From contig NZ_SDWW01000010.1 in NCBI RefSeq assembly GCF_004168625.1, positions 39,475-103,474 of the forward strand: a DNA stretch of 64,000 nt, written 5' to 3'. This DNA comes from Pengzhenrongella frigida (GTDB lineage: Bacteria; Actinomycetota; Actinomycetes; Actinomycetales; Cellulomonadaceae). Positions 47,765 to 58,714 of the stretch are shown piece after piece. Both the position numbers and the translations under genes were made by a program. Within the stretch, counting starts at the first letter, position 1, and each line of letters begins with the position of its first letter. The notes under the pieces were generated by a model. That model was not told the DNA's origin. It saw only the letters and a program-made list of their open reading frames with translations, and searched no databases.

Positions 47765-47787
47765 TTTTGTCAACCTCCGCAACAAAA
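47765..47787 (-). promoter_or_regulatory. Operator copy 2 overlapping the -35 box of the importer promoter
   Basis: TTTTGT-N11-ACAAAA is a 6-11-6 inverted repeat. On the minus strand it contains TTGACA (47768-47773), a consensus -35 hexamer, with GATGCT as a weak -10 about 17 bases on. A repressor bound here would exclude RNA polymerase. It shares TTTTGT, TCCGCA and ACAA-A with the element before the GH42 gene at 43249-43271. Confidence 0.7.
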
Positions 47788-47886
47788 CACGAGGTGCGGG
47801 CCCTGGCCGGTCGTCGGGCGCGCGGAAGCCGAGACGCTCGACACCCCGAAGCCGCGCGTCAGCGACGCATGCCGCCCGCTCCGCCG

Positions 47887-48879
47887 TCAGCGCCTGCGCG
47901 GCACGAGGCGCACGTTCGGCAGCTCCGGGGCGGGGAGCGGGGCGCCGTCGTAGCCGACGACCGCGCCGAAGCGGCGCCGTCCCTCGTCGGCGCCGGCGAT
48001 CGCGGCCTGCCACTGGGCGCGCGCCTCGACAACCTCCTCGTGGGTGCGGCCGACGAAGTTCCACCACATCAGCACCTGCTCGTCGAAGGGCTCGCCCCCG
48101 ATGAGGACGGCCCGCGCCGGGCGGTCACCGGCCTCGAGCACCAGCTCCTCGACGCCGGGCGCCAGGTAGGCCAGTGAACCGAGCGGGACCGGTCGTCCCG
48201 CGACGGTCAGCTCGCCCAGGTCCAGCAGGACGGCGTGCTCGAAGGCCGCCCGGACGGGCACCCGCACGACGGCGCCGGCCGGGAGGTCCAGCTGGGCCGC
48301 CACCAGCGGCGAGTAGGCGTGCGCCGGGGAGCTGACCCCGCCCAGCTCGCCGAGAAGCACCCGCACCAGCGCGCCGTCGAGCACCACGCTCGGCACCTGC
48401 GCGACGTGCTCGAACGTCGGTGCCAGGTGGCGGTGCGCGTCGGGCAGCGCCGTCCAGAGCTGAATGCCACTGAGCTGGCGCTGCCCGGGGAACCGCGCGA
48501 GCGTGCCCTCCTCGGAATGGCTGATTCCTCGCCCCGCGGTCATGAGGTTCAGCTGACCGGGCGCGATCGTCTGCACCGAGCCGATCGAGTCCCGGTGGAG
48601 CACCTGCCCGTCGAAGAGCCAGGTCACCGTCTGCAGGCCTGCGTGCGGATGCGGGGGTACGTCCATGCCGCCCGAGACCGCGATGTCGTTCGGTCCGTAG
48701 TGGTCCAGGAAGCAGAACGGCCCCACCAGCGAGCGCTGCTTCGAGGGCAACGTGCGGCGCACGGTCATGGCCCGCGGACCGCCGAGCGGCACGTCCCGCG
48801 GTTCGATGAGCTCCACGTCGCCACCCCGCGGACCCGCCCGGCACACGTTCTCCTGCGGCCTGGCCTCCAGGTTCGTCAT
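47887..48879 (-). CDS. Pirin-family bicupin protein
   Basis: A 330-residue pirin. The N-terminal cupin contains the invariant block PFCFLDHYGPNDIAVSGGMDVPPHPHAGLQTVTWLFDGQVLHRDSIGS, whose histidines and a later Glu (SHSEEG) bind the metal. MTAGRGISHSEE and the LWTALPDAHR strand follow, and a second cupin fold fills the C-terminal half. Bacterial pirins include quercetin 2,3-dioxygenases and redox-responsive partners of other enzymes. The sequence does not distinguish these. It stands apart from the sugar locus, with 225 bases of promoter DNA between. Confidence 0.9.
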   Translation of the reverse strand: MTNLEARPQENVCRAGPRGGDVELIEPRDVPLGGPRAMTVRRTLPSKQRSLVGPFCFLDHYGPNDIAVSGGMDVPPHPHAGLQTVTWLFDGQVLHRDSIGSVQTIAPGQLNLMTAGRGISHSEEGTLARFPGQRQLSGIQLWTALPDAHRHLAPTFEHVAQVPSVVLDGALVRVLLGELGGVSSPAHAYSPLVAAQLDLPAGAVVRVPVRAAFEHAVLLDLGELTVAGRPVPLGSLAYLAPGVEELVLEAGDRPARAVLIGGEPFDEQVLMWWNFVGRTHEEVVEARAQWQAAIAGADEGRRRFGAVVGYDGAPLPAPELPNVRLVPRRR

Positions 48880-48957
48880 CGCCCGAGCGTAGCCAGCCGG
48901 CCCGGGCCCGAACAGAAGCTCGGCGCAGCGCGAGGGATCGGCAGGCTCCCGGGCGGG

Positions 48958-49386
48958 CTACGGAGTGCCGGGCGGCCGAAGACCGTCCGAGCCATCGCCC
49001 GGCTGCTGCTCGGCGTCCCGGGCCCTGCTCTCGCGTGCGCGAAGGTCGGCCTCCCACTGCGCGAGCAGCCGGCGGTCGTCCGAGTCCGACTCGGCGGCAG
49101 CGAGCCGCGCGATGAACGCGGGGTCGTCGTCGGGCGCGGGGCGCTCGTACTCGGGGAACCCGGCCGTCCTGGTGGCCGGCCAGGGCACGGACCGTCCCGC
49201 CGACGCCGCCGTCGGCCGCCCGGCGACCAGCCAGGCGATCGGGCCGACGTAGGGGATGAACAGGATCAGCAAGATCCACGCCCAGGTGGGCAGGTTGCGC
49301 ACGCGGCCGGGTGGGGCCTGGATGCACTCGATCAGGCAGAAGACGATGAGCCCGATCTCCAGCAGAACGCCCAGATACCGGGGCAT
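48958..49386 (-). CDS. Small membrane protein with PLDc_N domain
   Basis: A 142-residue protein. Helix 1 (about 4-22, LGVLLEIGLIVFCLIECIQA) and helix 2 (about 34-53, TWAWILLILFIPYVGPIAWLVAG) enclose a short loop. This is the PLDc_N (phospholipase-D/nuclease N-terminal) module that occurs alone in many actinobacteria, with the signature W-x-L-x-ILF-P-x-G-P-x-AW. The rest is charged and probably a cytoplasmic coiled helix (EYERPAPDDDPAFIARLAAAESDSDDRRLLAQWEADLRARES). Function is unknown. Confidence 0.8.
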   Translation of the reverse strand: MPRYLGVLLEIGLIVFCLIECIQAPPGRVRNLPTWAWILLILFIPYVGPIAWLVAGRPTAASAGRSVPWPATRTAGFPEYERPAPDDDPAFIARLAAAESDSDDRRLLAQWEADLRARESRARDAEQQPGDGSDGLRPPGTP

Positions 49387-49594
49387 GCCCGTCTCCCTCG
49401 TGGTCACGCGGCCGACGGCGTCGAGCGTCGGTCGAAACCGTACGGCAGGCACCCATTCCCGCGTGGGGAATTGCAACAGCTCGCCACCACCTGTTGGCGC
49501 GAGCCGTCGGGTGAGGCGAACGGCACATCGCGACGTCGGCCGCGGACGCGGCGGCCACGATCCCAGGCAGGACCAAGTACCCAGATCGTCGTCG

Positions 49595-49642
49595 CCACTA
49601 CATCTAGCGTGATTCCGGTGTCGTTCACACAACATCTTGTGT
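49595..49642 (+). promoter_or_regulatory. Tandem NrdR boxes before nrdDG
   Basis: Box 2, ACACAACATCTTGTGT (49627-49642), matches the 16-bp NrdR consensus (acaCwAtATaTwGtgt) at 14 positions. Box 1, CCACTACATCTAGCGT (49595-49610), matches at 12. They are separated by exactly 16 bp, the spacing known for paired NrdR boxes on the same helix face. NrdR is the zinc-finger/ATP-cone repressor of ribonucleotide reductase genes. Because box 2 covers the GTG at 49641, that codon is rejected as translation start. Confidence 0.8.
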
Positions 49643-49673
49643 GAGATTTGTCAGCCTGGATCCTGGAGTCGTC

Positions 49674-51911
49674 GTGACCGCTGTAGAGCTTGACCGTGTG
49701 GAGTCTGGCGACGGGACGGTCGGTGGCCCGCGCGGGATGACCGTCCTCAAGCGCGACGGTCGCACGCTGGCGTTCGACCACGCGCGGATCCGGGCCGCCC
49801 TGGCGAAGGCCTTCGTCGAGGTGCACGGCGAGCTCACGCCGATCGCCGAGCACACGCTCGCCGACCTGGTCGCACGCATCGAGGCGGAGATCGGCGAGCG
49901 GTTCGCCGGCGCGGTCAAGATCTACGAGATCCAGAACGTCGTCGAGCACATCCTGCTGGAGAGCCGGGAGTACGACGTCGCCCAGGCGTACATCAACTAC
50001 CGCGTCCAGCGGGACTTCTCCCGCAGCAAGACCACGGACATCAACCACTCGATCATCAAGCTGATCGACAAGGACTCCGCGGTCGTGCACGAGAACGCGA
50101 ACAAGGACAGCGACGTCTTCAACACCCAGCGCGACCTGACGGCCGGGGCGGTCGGCAAGGCCATCGGCCTGCGGATGCTGCCCCCGCACGTGGCGAACGC
50201 GCACCAGAAGGGCGACATCCACTACCACGACCTCGACTACCACCCGTACTCGCCGATGACGAACTGCTGCCTGATCGACTTCGCCACGATGCTGGCCGAG
50301 GGGTTCCGGATCGGCAACGCCCAGGTCGACCCGCCGCGCTCGATCCAGACCGCGACCGCGCAGATCTCGCAGATCATCGCGAACGTCTCCTCCAGCCAGT
50401 ACGGCGGCTGCTCGGCCAACCGCATCGACGAGCTGCTCGCGCCCTACGCCGCGCTGAATCTCGCCAAGCACCTCGCCGACGCCGAGCAGTGGATCACGCA
50501 GGAGTCCCGGTGGCGGCCCTATGCGGAGGAGAAGACCCGCAAGGACATCTACGACGCGATGCAGAGCCTCGAGTACGAGATCAACACGCTGTTCACCTCC
50601 AACGGGCAGACGCCGTTCACCACCCTCGGCTTCGGTCTGGGCTCGGGATGGCTCGAGCGCGAGATCCAGCGGGCGATCCTCGAGATCCGGATCGGCGGCC
50701 TCGGCGGCGAGCGCCGCACGGCGATCTTCCCGAAGCTGGTCTTCACCATCCGCCGCGGTCTCAACCTCGAGCCGGGCGACCCCAACTACGACCTCAAGCA
50801 GCTCGCGGTGGAGTGCGCCACCAAGCGCATGTACCCCGACATCCTCAACTACGACAAGATCGTCGAGCTCACCGGCAGCTTCAAGGTGCCGATGGGGTGC
50901 CGCTCGTTCCTGCAGGGCTGGACCGACGAGAACGGTGACGACGTCGCCGAGGGTCGGATGAACCTGGGCGTGGTCACCCTCAACCTGCCCCGCATCGCCC
51001 TCGAGGCCCACGGCAGCCAGGAGGCGTTCTGGGCCCTGCTCACCGAGCGGCTGGCCACGGTGCACGACGCGCTGGTCTACCGGATCGAGCGGTGCAAGCA
51101 GGCGGCGCCGGCCAACGCGCCGATCCTGTACGTGCACGGCGCCTTCGGCAAGCGGCTGGACCCGACCGACGACGTCGACAGCCTGTTCAAGGGCGGGCGC
51201 GCCACGGTCTCGCTCGGCTACCTCGGGCTCTACGAGGTGGCGGCGGCGTTCTACGGCGGCGACTGGGAGGCCAACCCCGAGGCCAAGGACTTCACCCTGC
51301 GGATCCTTCAGTCGCTGCACTCGCACGCGGGTGGGTGGACGGCCGAGCACGGCTACCAGTTCAGCGTGTACGCGACCCCGAGCGAGAGCCTGACCGACCG
51401 GTTCTGCCGGCTCGACAAGGCGAAGTACGGCTCCGTGGCGGACATCACGGACAAGGACTACTACACGAACAGCTTCCACTACGACGTGCGCAAGAGCCCG
51501 ACGCCGTTCGAGAAGCTCGACTTCGAGAAGGACTACCCGGTGTTCACCTCGGGCGGGTTCATCCACTACTGCGAGTACCCCGTGCTGCAGCAGAACCCGA
51601 AGGCGCTCGAGGCCGTGTGGGACTACTCCTACGACCGGGTCGGCTACCTGGGCACCAACACGCCCATCGACCACTGCTACGCGTGCGGCTTCTCCGGCGA
51701 CTTCGAGCCGACCGCGCGCGGGTTCGCCTGCCCCGGCTGCGGCAACTTCGACCCGCGCACGTGCGACGTCGTCAAGCGCACCTGCGGCTACCTCGGCAAC
51801 CCGCAGGCCCGACCGATGGTGCACGGGCGGCACTCCGAGATCACCTCGCGCGTGAAGCACATGGCCGATCGCACGGGACCGGTGGCCGGGTCGGCGCCCG
51901 ACGCCGGCTGA
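49674..51911 (+). CDS. nrdD: Anaerobic ribonucleoside-triphosphate reductase
   Basis: A 745-residue class III reductase that makes deoxyribonucleotides without oxygen. Residues about 23-120 are an ATP cone (TVLKRDGRTLAFDHARIRAALAKAF and EIQNVVEHILLESREYDVAQAYINYR), the dATP/ATP activity switch. The barrel has HYHDLDYHPYSPMTNCCLID and RMNLGVVTLNLPRIALEA. The C-terminal zinc site uses C-x2-C and C-x2-C (HCYACGFSG, ACPGCGNF). The glycyl radical is Gly705 in RTCGYLGNP. GTG 49674 is preferred as start: CTGGAG precedes it by five bases and the earlier GTG lies in an NrdR box. nrdG follows after five bases. Activity requires anaerobic conditions and a reductant such as formate or thioredoxin. Confidence 0.95.
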   Translation: MTAVELDRVESGDGTVGGPRGMTVLKRDGRTLAFDHARIRAALAKAFVEVHGELTPIAEHTLADLVARIEAEIGERFAGAVKIYEIQNVVEHILLESREYDVAQAYINYRVQRDFSRSKTTDINHSIIKLIDKDSAVVHENANKDSDVFNTQRDLTAGAVGKAIGLRMLPPHVANAHQKGDIHYHDLDYHPYSPMTNCCLIDFATMLAEGFRIGNAQVDPPRSIQTATAQISQIIANVSSSQYGGCSANRIDELLAPYAALNLAKHLADAEQWITQESRWRPYAEEKTRKDIYDAMQSLEYEINTLFTSNGQTPFTTLGFGLGSGWLEREIQRAILEIRIGGLGGERRTAIFPKLVFTIRRGLNLEPGDPNYDLKQLAVECATKRMYPDILNYDKIVELTGSFKVPMGCRSFLQGWTDENGDDVAEGRMNLGVVTLNLPRIALEAHGSQEAFWALLTERLATVHDALVYRIERCKQAAPANAPILYVHGAFGKRLDPTDDVDSLFKGGRATVSLGYLGLYEVAAAFYGGDWEANPEAKDFTLRILQSLHSHAGGWTAEHGYQFSVYATPSESLTDRFCRLDKAKYGSVADITDKDYYTNSFHYDVRKSPTPFEKLDFEKDYPVFTSGGFIHYCEYPVLQQNPKALEAVWDYSYDRVGYLGTNTPIDHCYACGFSGDFEPTARGFACPGCGNFDPRTCDVVKRTCGYLGNPQARPMVHGRHSEITSRVKHMADRTGPVAGSAPDAG

Positions 51912-51916
51912 CCCGC

Positions 51917-52519
51917 GTGCGCACCCCCGAGCCTGGGCAGTGGCTGGCCGAGAAGGTCAGCCAGGGGTTCGTCGCGGACTACAAGCCGTTCGCCTTCGTC
52001 GACGGCGAGGGCGTGCGCTGCAGCCTGTACGTCAGCGGTTGCCTGTTCGCGTGCGAGGGCTGCTTCAACGAACGCACGTGGAACTTCCGCTACGGGCAGC
52101 CCTACACCGACGAGCTCGAGGAGCAGATCCTCGCGGACCTGGCGCACGAGTCCGTGCAGGGGCTGACGCTGCTCGGCGGTGAGCCGTTCCTCAACACGCA
52201 GGTCTGCCTGCGCCTGGTGCGGCGGGTGCGCGAGCGGTTCGGTGCGAGCAAGGACATCTGGTGCTGGAGCGGGTACACGTTCGAGCAGCTCGCGGTCGAG
52301 AGCGCGGACAAGATCGCCCTGCTCAGCCACCTCGACGTCCTGGTGGACGGACCGTTCGACCTCGCCGAGCGCGACCTGAGCCTGCAGTTCCGCGGCAGCC
52401 GCAACCAGCGGGTGCTCGACGTGCCCGCCTCGCTGGCCGCGGGCGCGCCCATCACCTGGGCGCGCCGCACGGATGCCACCGCGACCTACGAGCAGCTCGA
52501 GCGCCGGCCCCTCATCTAG
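51917..52519 (+). CDS. nrdG: Anaerobic ribonucleotide reductase activating enzyme (radical SAM)
   Basis: A 200-residue radical-SAM activase that places the glycyl radical on NrdD. The [4Fe-4S] cysteines are Cys42, Cys46 and Cys49 (GCLFACEGCFN, C-x3-C-x2-C). GLTLLGGEPFLN is the GGE motif that holds the SAM amino group. WCWSGYTFEQL and LDVLVDGPFDLAERDLSLQFRGSRNQRVLDV are NrdG-specific. The GTG start lies five bases after the nrdD stop, so the two genes share transcription and NrdR control. A long hairpin follows the stop. Confidence 0.95.
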   Translation: MRTPEPGQWLAEKVSQGFVADYKPFAFVDGEGVRCSLYVSGCLFACEGCFNERTWNFRYGQPYTDELEEQILADLAHESVQGLTLLGGEPFLNTQVCLRLVRRVRERFGASKDIWCWSGYTFEQLAVESADKIALLSHLDVLVDGPFDLAERDLSLQFRGSRNQRVLDVPASLAAGAPITWARRTDATATYEQLERRPLI

Positions 52520-52556
52520 CCGCCCCCGACCCCGCCGCCCGACCCTCCCGACCCTC

Positions 52557-52635
52557 GTATCCCACCGCGAGTGCGGGCTTTCGGCTGCTCAACCGGCCCG
52601 AACGGCAGCCGAACGCCCGCACTCGCGAGGGATAC
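52557..52635. terminator. Long near-perfect hairpin between convergent nrdG and uvrA-like genes
   Basis: Bases 52557-52588 pair with 52605-52635 over about 29 base pairs, with one mismatch and a small bulge. The core arms are CGCGAGTGCGGGC and CGGCTGC, and the loop is 16 bases. It lies between two convergent genes, so it is placed as a bidirectional terminator. T-runs are absent. Its length also fits a dispersed intergenic repeat. Confidence 0.65.
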
Positions 52636-52644
52636 CGGGGGCGG

Positions 52645-55029
<2,385 letters not shown>

Positions 55030-55150
55030 CGTGTCTCCATCCGTCGCGTGGGGCCGCCGTGACGGTCCCCTCGGAGTCTCCAGGCTCGATTCAACCAGCG
55101 TCGAGCACCGGCGTCCGGTCGCGGTCCGGTCGCGACGACCGATGAAGCGC

Positions 55151-56770
55151 TCAGTAGGTGAAGGTCGAGACCCGCTGACGCAGATCGGCCGACAGCTGGG
55201 CGAGCTCGGCGATCGACGTGCCGACCTGACCCAGGACGTCCGACGTCATCGCGGCCGACGTCGCGACACCGACGATGTTCGTGGCGATCTCGACCGAGCC
55301 CGTCGCCGCCTCCTGGACCGACCGGGACATCTCGTTGGTCGTCGCCGTCTGCTCCTCGACCGCGCTCGCGATCGTCAGCTGATAGTCGTTGATGGACGCG
55401 ATGATCGACGCGATCTCCTCGATCGCCGTCACGGCACCCGCCGTGTCCGCCTGGATCGCCTCCACCCGGCGCGAGATGTCATCGGTCGCACGGGCGGTCT
55501 CCCGCGCCAGCTCCTTCACCTCGCCGGCCACCACGGCAAAGCCCTTCCCTGCCTCACCGGCGCGGGCAGCCTCGATCGTCGCGTTGAGCGCCAACAGGTT
55601 CGTCTGCTCCGCGATCGACGTGATCGCCTTGACGACGTTGCCGATCTCGGCCGAGGAGACTCCCAGCTTCGCGATCGTGTCATTCGTCGCCTGCGCCACA
55701 CCCGTGGCCTGCCCGGCCACCCGTGCGGCCTCGTTCGCGTTCTGCGCGATCTCCCGGATCGACGCACCCATCTCTTCCGCGCCGGCCGAGACCGTCTGCA
55801 CGTTGCGCGAGACCTGCTCCGCCGCGGCCGCGACGACCCCGGCCTGCGCACTGGTCTCGTCCGAGCCCGCGGCCACCTCAGAGTTGGCCACCGAGAGCTC
55901 CTCTGCGGCGGCAGCGACCGTGCCCGCCGTCTCCACGACCCCCGACACCAGCTCGCGGAGCTTGCCCTGGGCGAGCCCCATCGATGACGCGAGCCGCCCG
56001 AGCTCGTCCCGCGAGTCCACGACGAGCTCGGAGGTGAGGTTCCCGTCGCCGAGGGCGGCCAGGCTCACCTCGACGCGCCCGAGCCGACGCGAGATGGAAC
56101 GTGCCACCACCAGCGCGAGGGTCATGGCGAGGACGATCCCGATGATGACCACGGCGAGAATCTGGCGGGTCGCCGACGACGCCTGGTCTGCGGCCTCGGT
56201 CTGCAACGTGGCGGCGGCGGTGCCCTGCGCCTCGGTCTCGGCCTGGATCGCGTCCATGACGGCCGTCGTCAGCGGCCGGATCGTCGTCTGGAAGTAGGCA
56301 CCGAACTCGGCCGTGTCGCCCAGGTCGGCGAGCGGGAACAGCTCGTCCGACGCGGCCGCGTAGTACGCCGTCAGGGCCGTCTCGATCGCCTCGACACCCT
56401 GCGGGTCGACCGCGGACGGGCGGTAGCCGTCGAGCAGGGTCGCCAGGTCGCTCTGGCGCTCGACGAGCTCGGTCGCGAGCTCCGCGCGGGTCGCCTCGTC
56501 GGCGATGCCGTACTGGATGACCCGCGCACGGTCTCCCTGGTAGCTGCGTTGGATCTCGGTGAGCTGTTGCAGCGAGACCACCCGACCGTCGTACATCTCC
56601 TGCCCGGTCGCCTTGAGCGTGCTGACCGCGCCCACCGCGACCACCCCGACGCCGACCGCCGCCGCAGCCATCACGGCAACGGTGACGAGGATCTTGGTCC
56701 GGACCGGGCGGTCCGCCCAGACTCGTCGCGGCAGGGCTGCAGGGACAGTCGAGTACGACTGGGCGCTCAC
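55151..56770 (-). CDS. Methyl-accepting chemotaxis protein
   Basis: A 539-residue transmembrane chemoreceptor. TM1 is at about 27-50, and a four-helix-bundle sensor (51-200) carries [16 protein letters not shown]2 is at about 203-224 and the HAMP at 225-277 ([20 protein letters not shown]). The signalling helices run to the end, with the conserved tip [38 protein letters not shown] that contacts CheA and CheW. No C-terminal pentapeptide (NWETF) is present. The GTG start follows GGAG by six bases; an upstream extension is poorly coded. Its ligand is unknown. It implies a chemotaxis and flagellar system elsewhere in the genome. Confidence 0.95.
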   Translation of the reverse strand: MSAQSYSTVPAALPRRVWADRPVRTKILVTVAVMAAAAVGVGVVAVGAVSTLKATGQEMYDGRVVSLQQLTEIQRSYQGDRARVIQYGIADEATRAELATELVERQSDLATLLDGYRPSAVDPQGVEAIETALTAYYAAASDELFPLADLGDTAEFGAYFQTTIRPLTTAVMDAIQAETEAQGTAAATLQTEAADQASSATRQILAVVIIGIVLAMTLALVVARSISRRLGRVEVSLAALGDGNLTSELVVDSRDELGRLASSMGLAQGKLRELVSGVVETAGTVAAAAEELSVANSEVAAGSDETSAQAGVVAAAAEQVSRNVQTVSAGAEEMGASIREIAQNANEAARVAGQATGVAQATNDTIAKLGVSSAEIGNVVKAITSIAEQTNLLALNATIEAARAGEAGKGFAVVAGEVKELARETARATDDISRRVEAIQADTAGAVTAIEEIASIIASINDYQLTIASAVEEQTATTNEMSRSVQEAATGSVEIATNIVGVATSAAMTSDVLGQVGTSIAELAQLSADLRQRVSTFTY

Positions 56771-56858
56771 GTGGGACTCCGATTCAATGGGAAGGAATTG
56801 CTCCGTCCCGTCGAATCGGCCCCGGCCCGTCGCGGATGAGCGTTTCGCGCGAGCGCCC

Positions 56859-57341
56859 TCAGCCGAACGCCTCGTGCAGCGTCTGCTCCTCGGTGGCGCT
56901 GAGGTTCGAGGTGACGAGGGTGCTGTGCAGTCCGTGGAACCGCTCCGCGATGCGGTCGAGCTCACCCTCGGTCGTCACGACGAACAGGGCTGAGGTCCCG
57001 GGGACCACCTCGCCCTTGAGGGTCTCGAACTGCTTCTTGTCGATCCCGATCGCCTCCATGGCCTTGCTCGAGGCGCCCAGTGCGGCCCCCGCGGCGGCGC
57101 CGAGCAGCGGCACGAAGAACAGGCTCCCGAGCAGCAGTCCCCAGAGCGCTCCCCAGCCCGCGCCGCGTCGCTCGTCGTCGTGCGGCTGCTTCACGACGGG
57201 CTTGCTCGCCCCGAGCGGCCAGCTCACGACGGCGTGGTCGACGATCTTGACGAGACCTTCGGACGCTGCGGAGCGCAGGATGTCGGCGGCCTCCTGCGCG
57301 CCATCGGGGCTCTCGTACTTCCAGACGGTGAACGTGGTCAT
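56859..57341 (-). CDS. DUF1269-family membrane-associated protein
   Basis: A 160-residue protein. The N-terminal ferredoxin-like part is [43 protein letters not shown] glycine-rich hydrophobic hairpin [33 protein letters not shown] (about 68-100) follows. The end is [32 protein letters not shown], where the P-G-TSALF pattern is diagnostic of DUF1269. The role of this widespread family is not known; it is often found with stress genes. AAGGAG precedes the ATG. It starts a minus-strand unit separated by 88 bases from the chemoreceptor gene. Confidence 0.85.
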   Translation of the reverse strand: MTTFTVWKYESPDGAQEAADILRSAASEGLVKIVDHAVVSWPLGASKPVVKQPHDDERRGAGWGALWGLLLGSLFFVPLLGAAAGAALGASSKAMEAIGIDKKQFETLKGEVVPGTSALFVVTTEGELDRIAERFHGLHSTLVTSNLSATEEQTLHEAFG

Positions 57342-57568
57342 GACGACTCCTTGGCTGCCGGTGACCGCGGTGGCCGATCTCCGCGGCCCTCTCGCCGATC
57401 CTGCGCACCACGAGGCCGAGTCAGCCTCACCCGCCGGGCATGAACCGAAAGGACCCGGCCGGCTCACCTGGGTGCGATCGCCTCCCGGTGAGCTGACGCG
57501 AATCTTCACCAGGCGCGCGCGCGTCGTCCACGGAGCATGCACCGGTGGCCCCTAGCCTTGAACCAGCG

Positions 57569-57601
57569 AAGGCCCCTCGGAATAGGAGTCCGAGGGGCCT
57601 T
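57569..57601. terminator. 13-bp perfect hairpin in a gene-free stretch
   Basis: AAGGCCCCTCGGA (57569-57581) pairs exactly with 57589-57601 around a seven-base loop. The AAGGCCCC/GGGGCCTT form is a common actinobacterial intrinsic terminator. No gene ends just before it on either strand: the DUF1269 gene starts at 57341 going left and the DinB gene ends at 58089. It may therefore end a short untranslated RNA made rightward from 57342-57568, or be a relic. The stretch 57342-58088 otherwise holds no convincing gene. Confidence 0.6.
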
Positions 57602-57931
57602 GCTGTGACCGCTAGTCCCACAACCGGTTGCCCGGTGCTGTCCGACGTCGCTCAGACGCTGCGACTCGGTCTCGTCACCCGGGTGACCCGAGCGTTCGAC
57701 CTCTCACGATCAACCTTCCGGTACGTGCGGGCACCTGCGTCGTCTTCGCAGTTCGACGGGTTTCCCCGCCAGGTCGCCCCCGCCGTTCGCCGGTAGGGCC
57801 GGTCCCCCGGTCCCCGTTGCGTCCTGCGGGTTGCCCCGCCCTCTGCCCGGTCCGTCGAGTCCGATACGACTTGTCTAGCCCCGTCCGGGAGGGCCCGCAA
57901 GCGTTTGGTGAACGGACTTTTCGGACACCCG

Positions 57932-58010
57932 TCATCCACAGGCTCGTCCACACCTGTGTGCGCTGATCCGGTGCTGAATCCACAGGGTTGTGGACCGAGT
58001 TTGTGGACAG
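57932..58010. other. Cluster of five DnaA-box-like sequences
   Basis: Three forward 9-mers, TCATCCACA (57932), TCGTCCACA (57944) and GAATCCACA (57976), are followed by two in reverse, TGTGGACCG (57989) and TGTGGACAG (58002). Each matches the DnaA box (TTATCCACA, or TTGTCCACA in actinobacteria) at seven or eight of nine positions. Five in 79 bp is dense for this GC-rich genome. No dnaA, dnaN, rpmH or plasmid rep gene is nearby, so this is not the usual chromosomal origin layout. A DnaA-titration or regulatory cluster is possible. Confidence 0.45.
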
Positions 58011-58088
58011 TTCACATCCCGTCCACCTGCCCGACGGCGCCTCGTGGTGGTCAGGGCGGCGTCCCGGCGGTACAACCGTCGCCCGCGG

Positions 58089-58661
58089 TCAGGCGCCGAT
58101 GTCGCGGAGGTGGTGGACGACGTCGTGCAGGTAGTACTGGCCGAGGGTGCGGACCGTGAACCGCGATCCGTTGGAGCGGCGCCCCGTCCGGTCGAGCTGG
58201 TCCGGCCGGACCGCGTCGAAGTCGTCCGCCATCGCCGCCGCGGCGACCGCCAGCTCGGCCGCGACCGCCGCCGGCTCCTGCAGGTCGTAGCGGTCCGCTC
58301 GTGCGGTCGCGTCCTGGTCCCAGTTCGCAAAGACCGGGTCGGCCGTCGCGAGCATCGCGTGCAGGCGGGTCGCGAAGATGCGGTTGACGTCGCGGACGTG
58401 CGCGGCGTACTCGACCACGGACCAGGTCGCCGGCTCCGGTCGCACCCGCGCGTCCGGGCGCTCGAGTGCGGCGCGCCAGCGTGGGGCCAGGCTGCGCACG
58501 GTCGAACCGATCGCGGCGGGGTCGACGTCGGCCGCCACGAAGCCGCACTCGGGGCACGGCCGCTCGAGCACCCAGGTCCAGTCCTTGGTGTCGGCCACGA
58601 TCGGTGCGGGATCGGGATCGGTCAGGCGCGGGTCGTCGTCGGGCATGGCGTCGTCGGGCAT
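58089..58661 (-). CDS. DinB-family protein
   Basis: A 190-residue protein of the DinB/YfiT four-helix superfamily. The core pattern is R-W-AALERPDARVRPEPATWSVVEYAAHVRDVNRIFATRLHAML, with the first metal histidine in AAHVRDV and a second pair near the end (YYLHDVVHHLRDIG). Many actinobacterial members are mycothiol- or bacillithiol-dependent enzymes; others are uncharacterised. A C-x2-C pair (RPCPECGF) near the N-terminus may bind zinc. Start 58661 begins a small repeat (MPDDAMPDD), so 58646 is an alternative. It lies 53 bases after the DUF779 gene on the same strand but has no obvious link to aldehyde metabolism. Confidence 0.85.
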   Translation of the reverse strand: MPDDAMPDDDPRLTDPDPAPIVADTKDWTWVLERPCPECGFVAADVDPAAIGSTVRSLAPRWRAALERPDARVRPEPATWSVVEYAAHVRDVNRIFATRLHAMLATADPVFANWDQDATARADRYDLQEPAAVAAELAVAAAAMADDFDAVRPDQLDRTGRRSNGSRFTVRTLGQYYLHDVVHHLRDIGA

Positions 58662-58714
58662 GGCCCCGAGGCTACCCAGCGCGACGCCCCCCGGGGGCAC
58701 TCACCGCACCGGGG

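Noticed and set aside
49387..49594. Cobalamin-type riboswitch before nrdD
   Set aside because: Small inverted repeats such as ATTCCC/GGGAAT (49455-49471) occur, but no conserved B12-box sequence was found.
57628..57966. A 112-codon plus-strand frame in the gene-free stretch
   Set aside because: Arg/Pro-rich composition, no ribosome site, no recognisable motif.
57932..58010. Chromosomal replication origin
   Set aside because: DnaA-box-like sequences are present, but dnaA, dnaN, recF and rpmH are not adjacent and no AT-rich unwinding region is seen.
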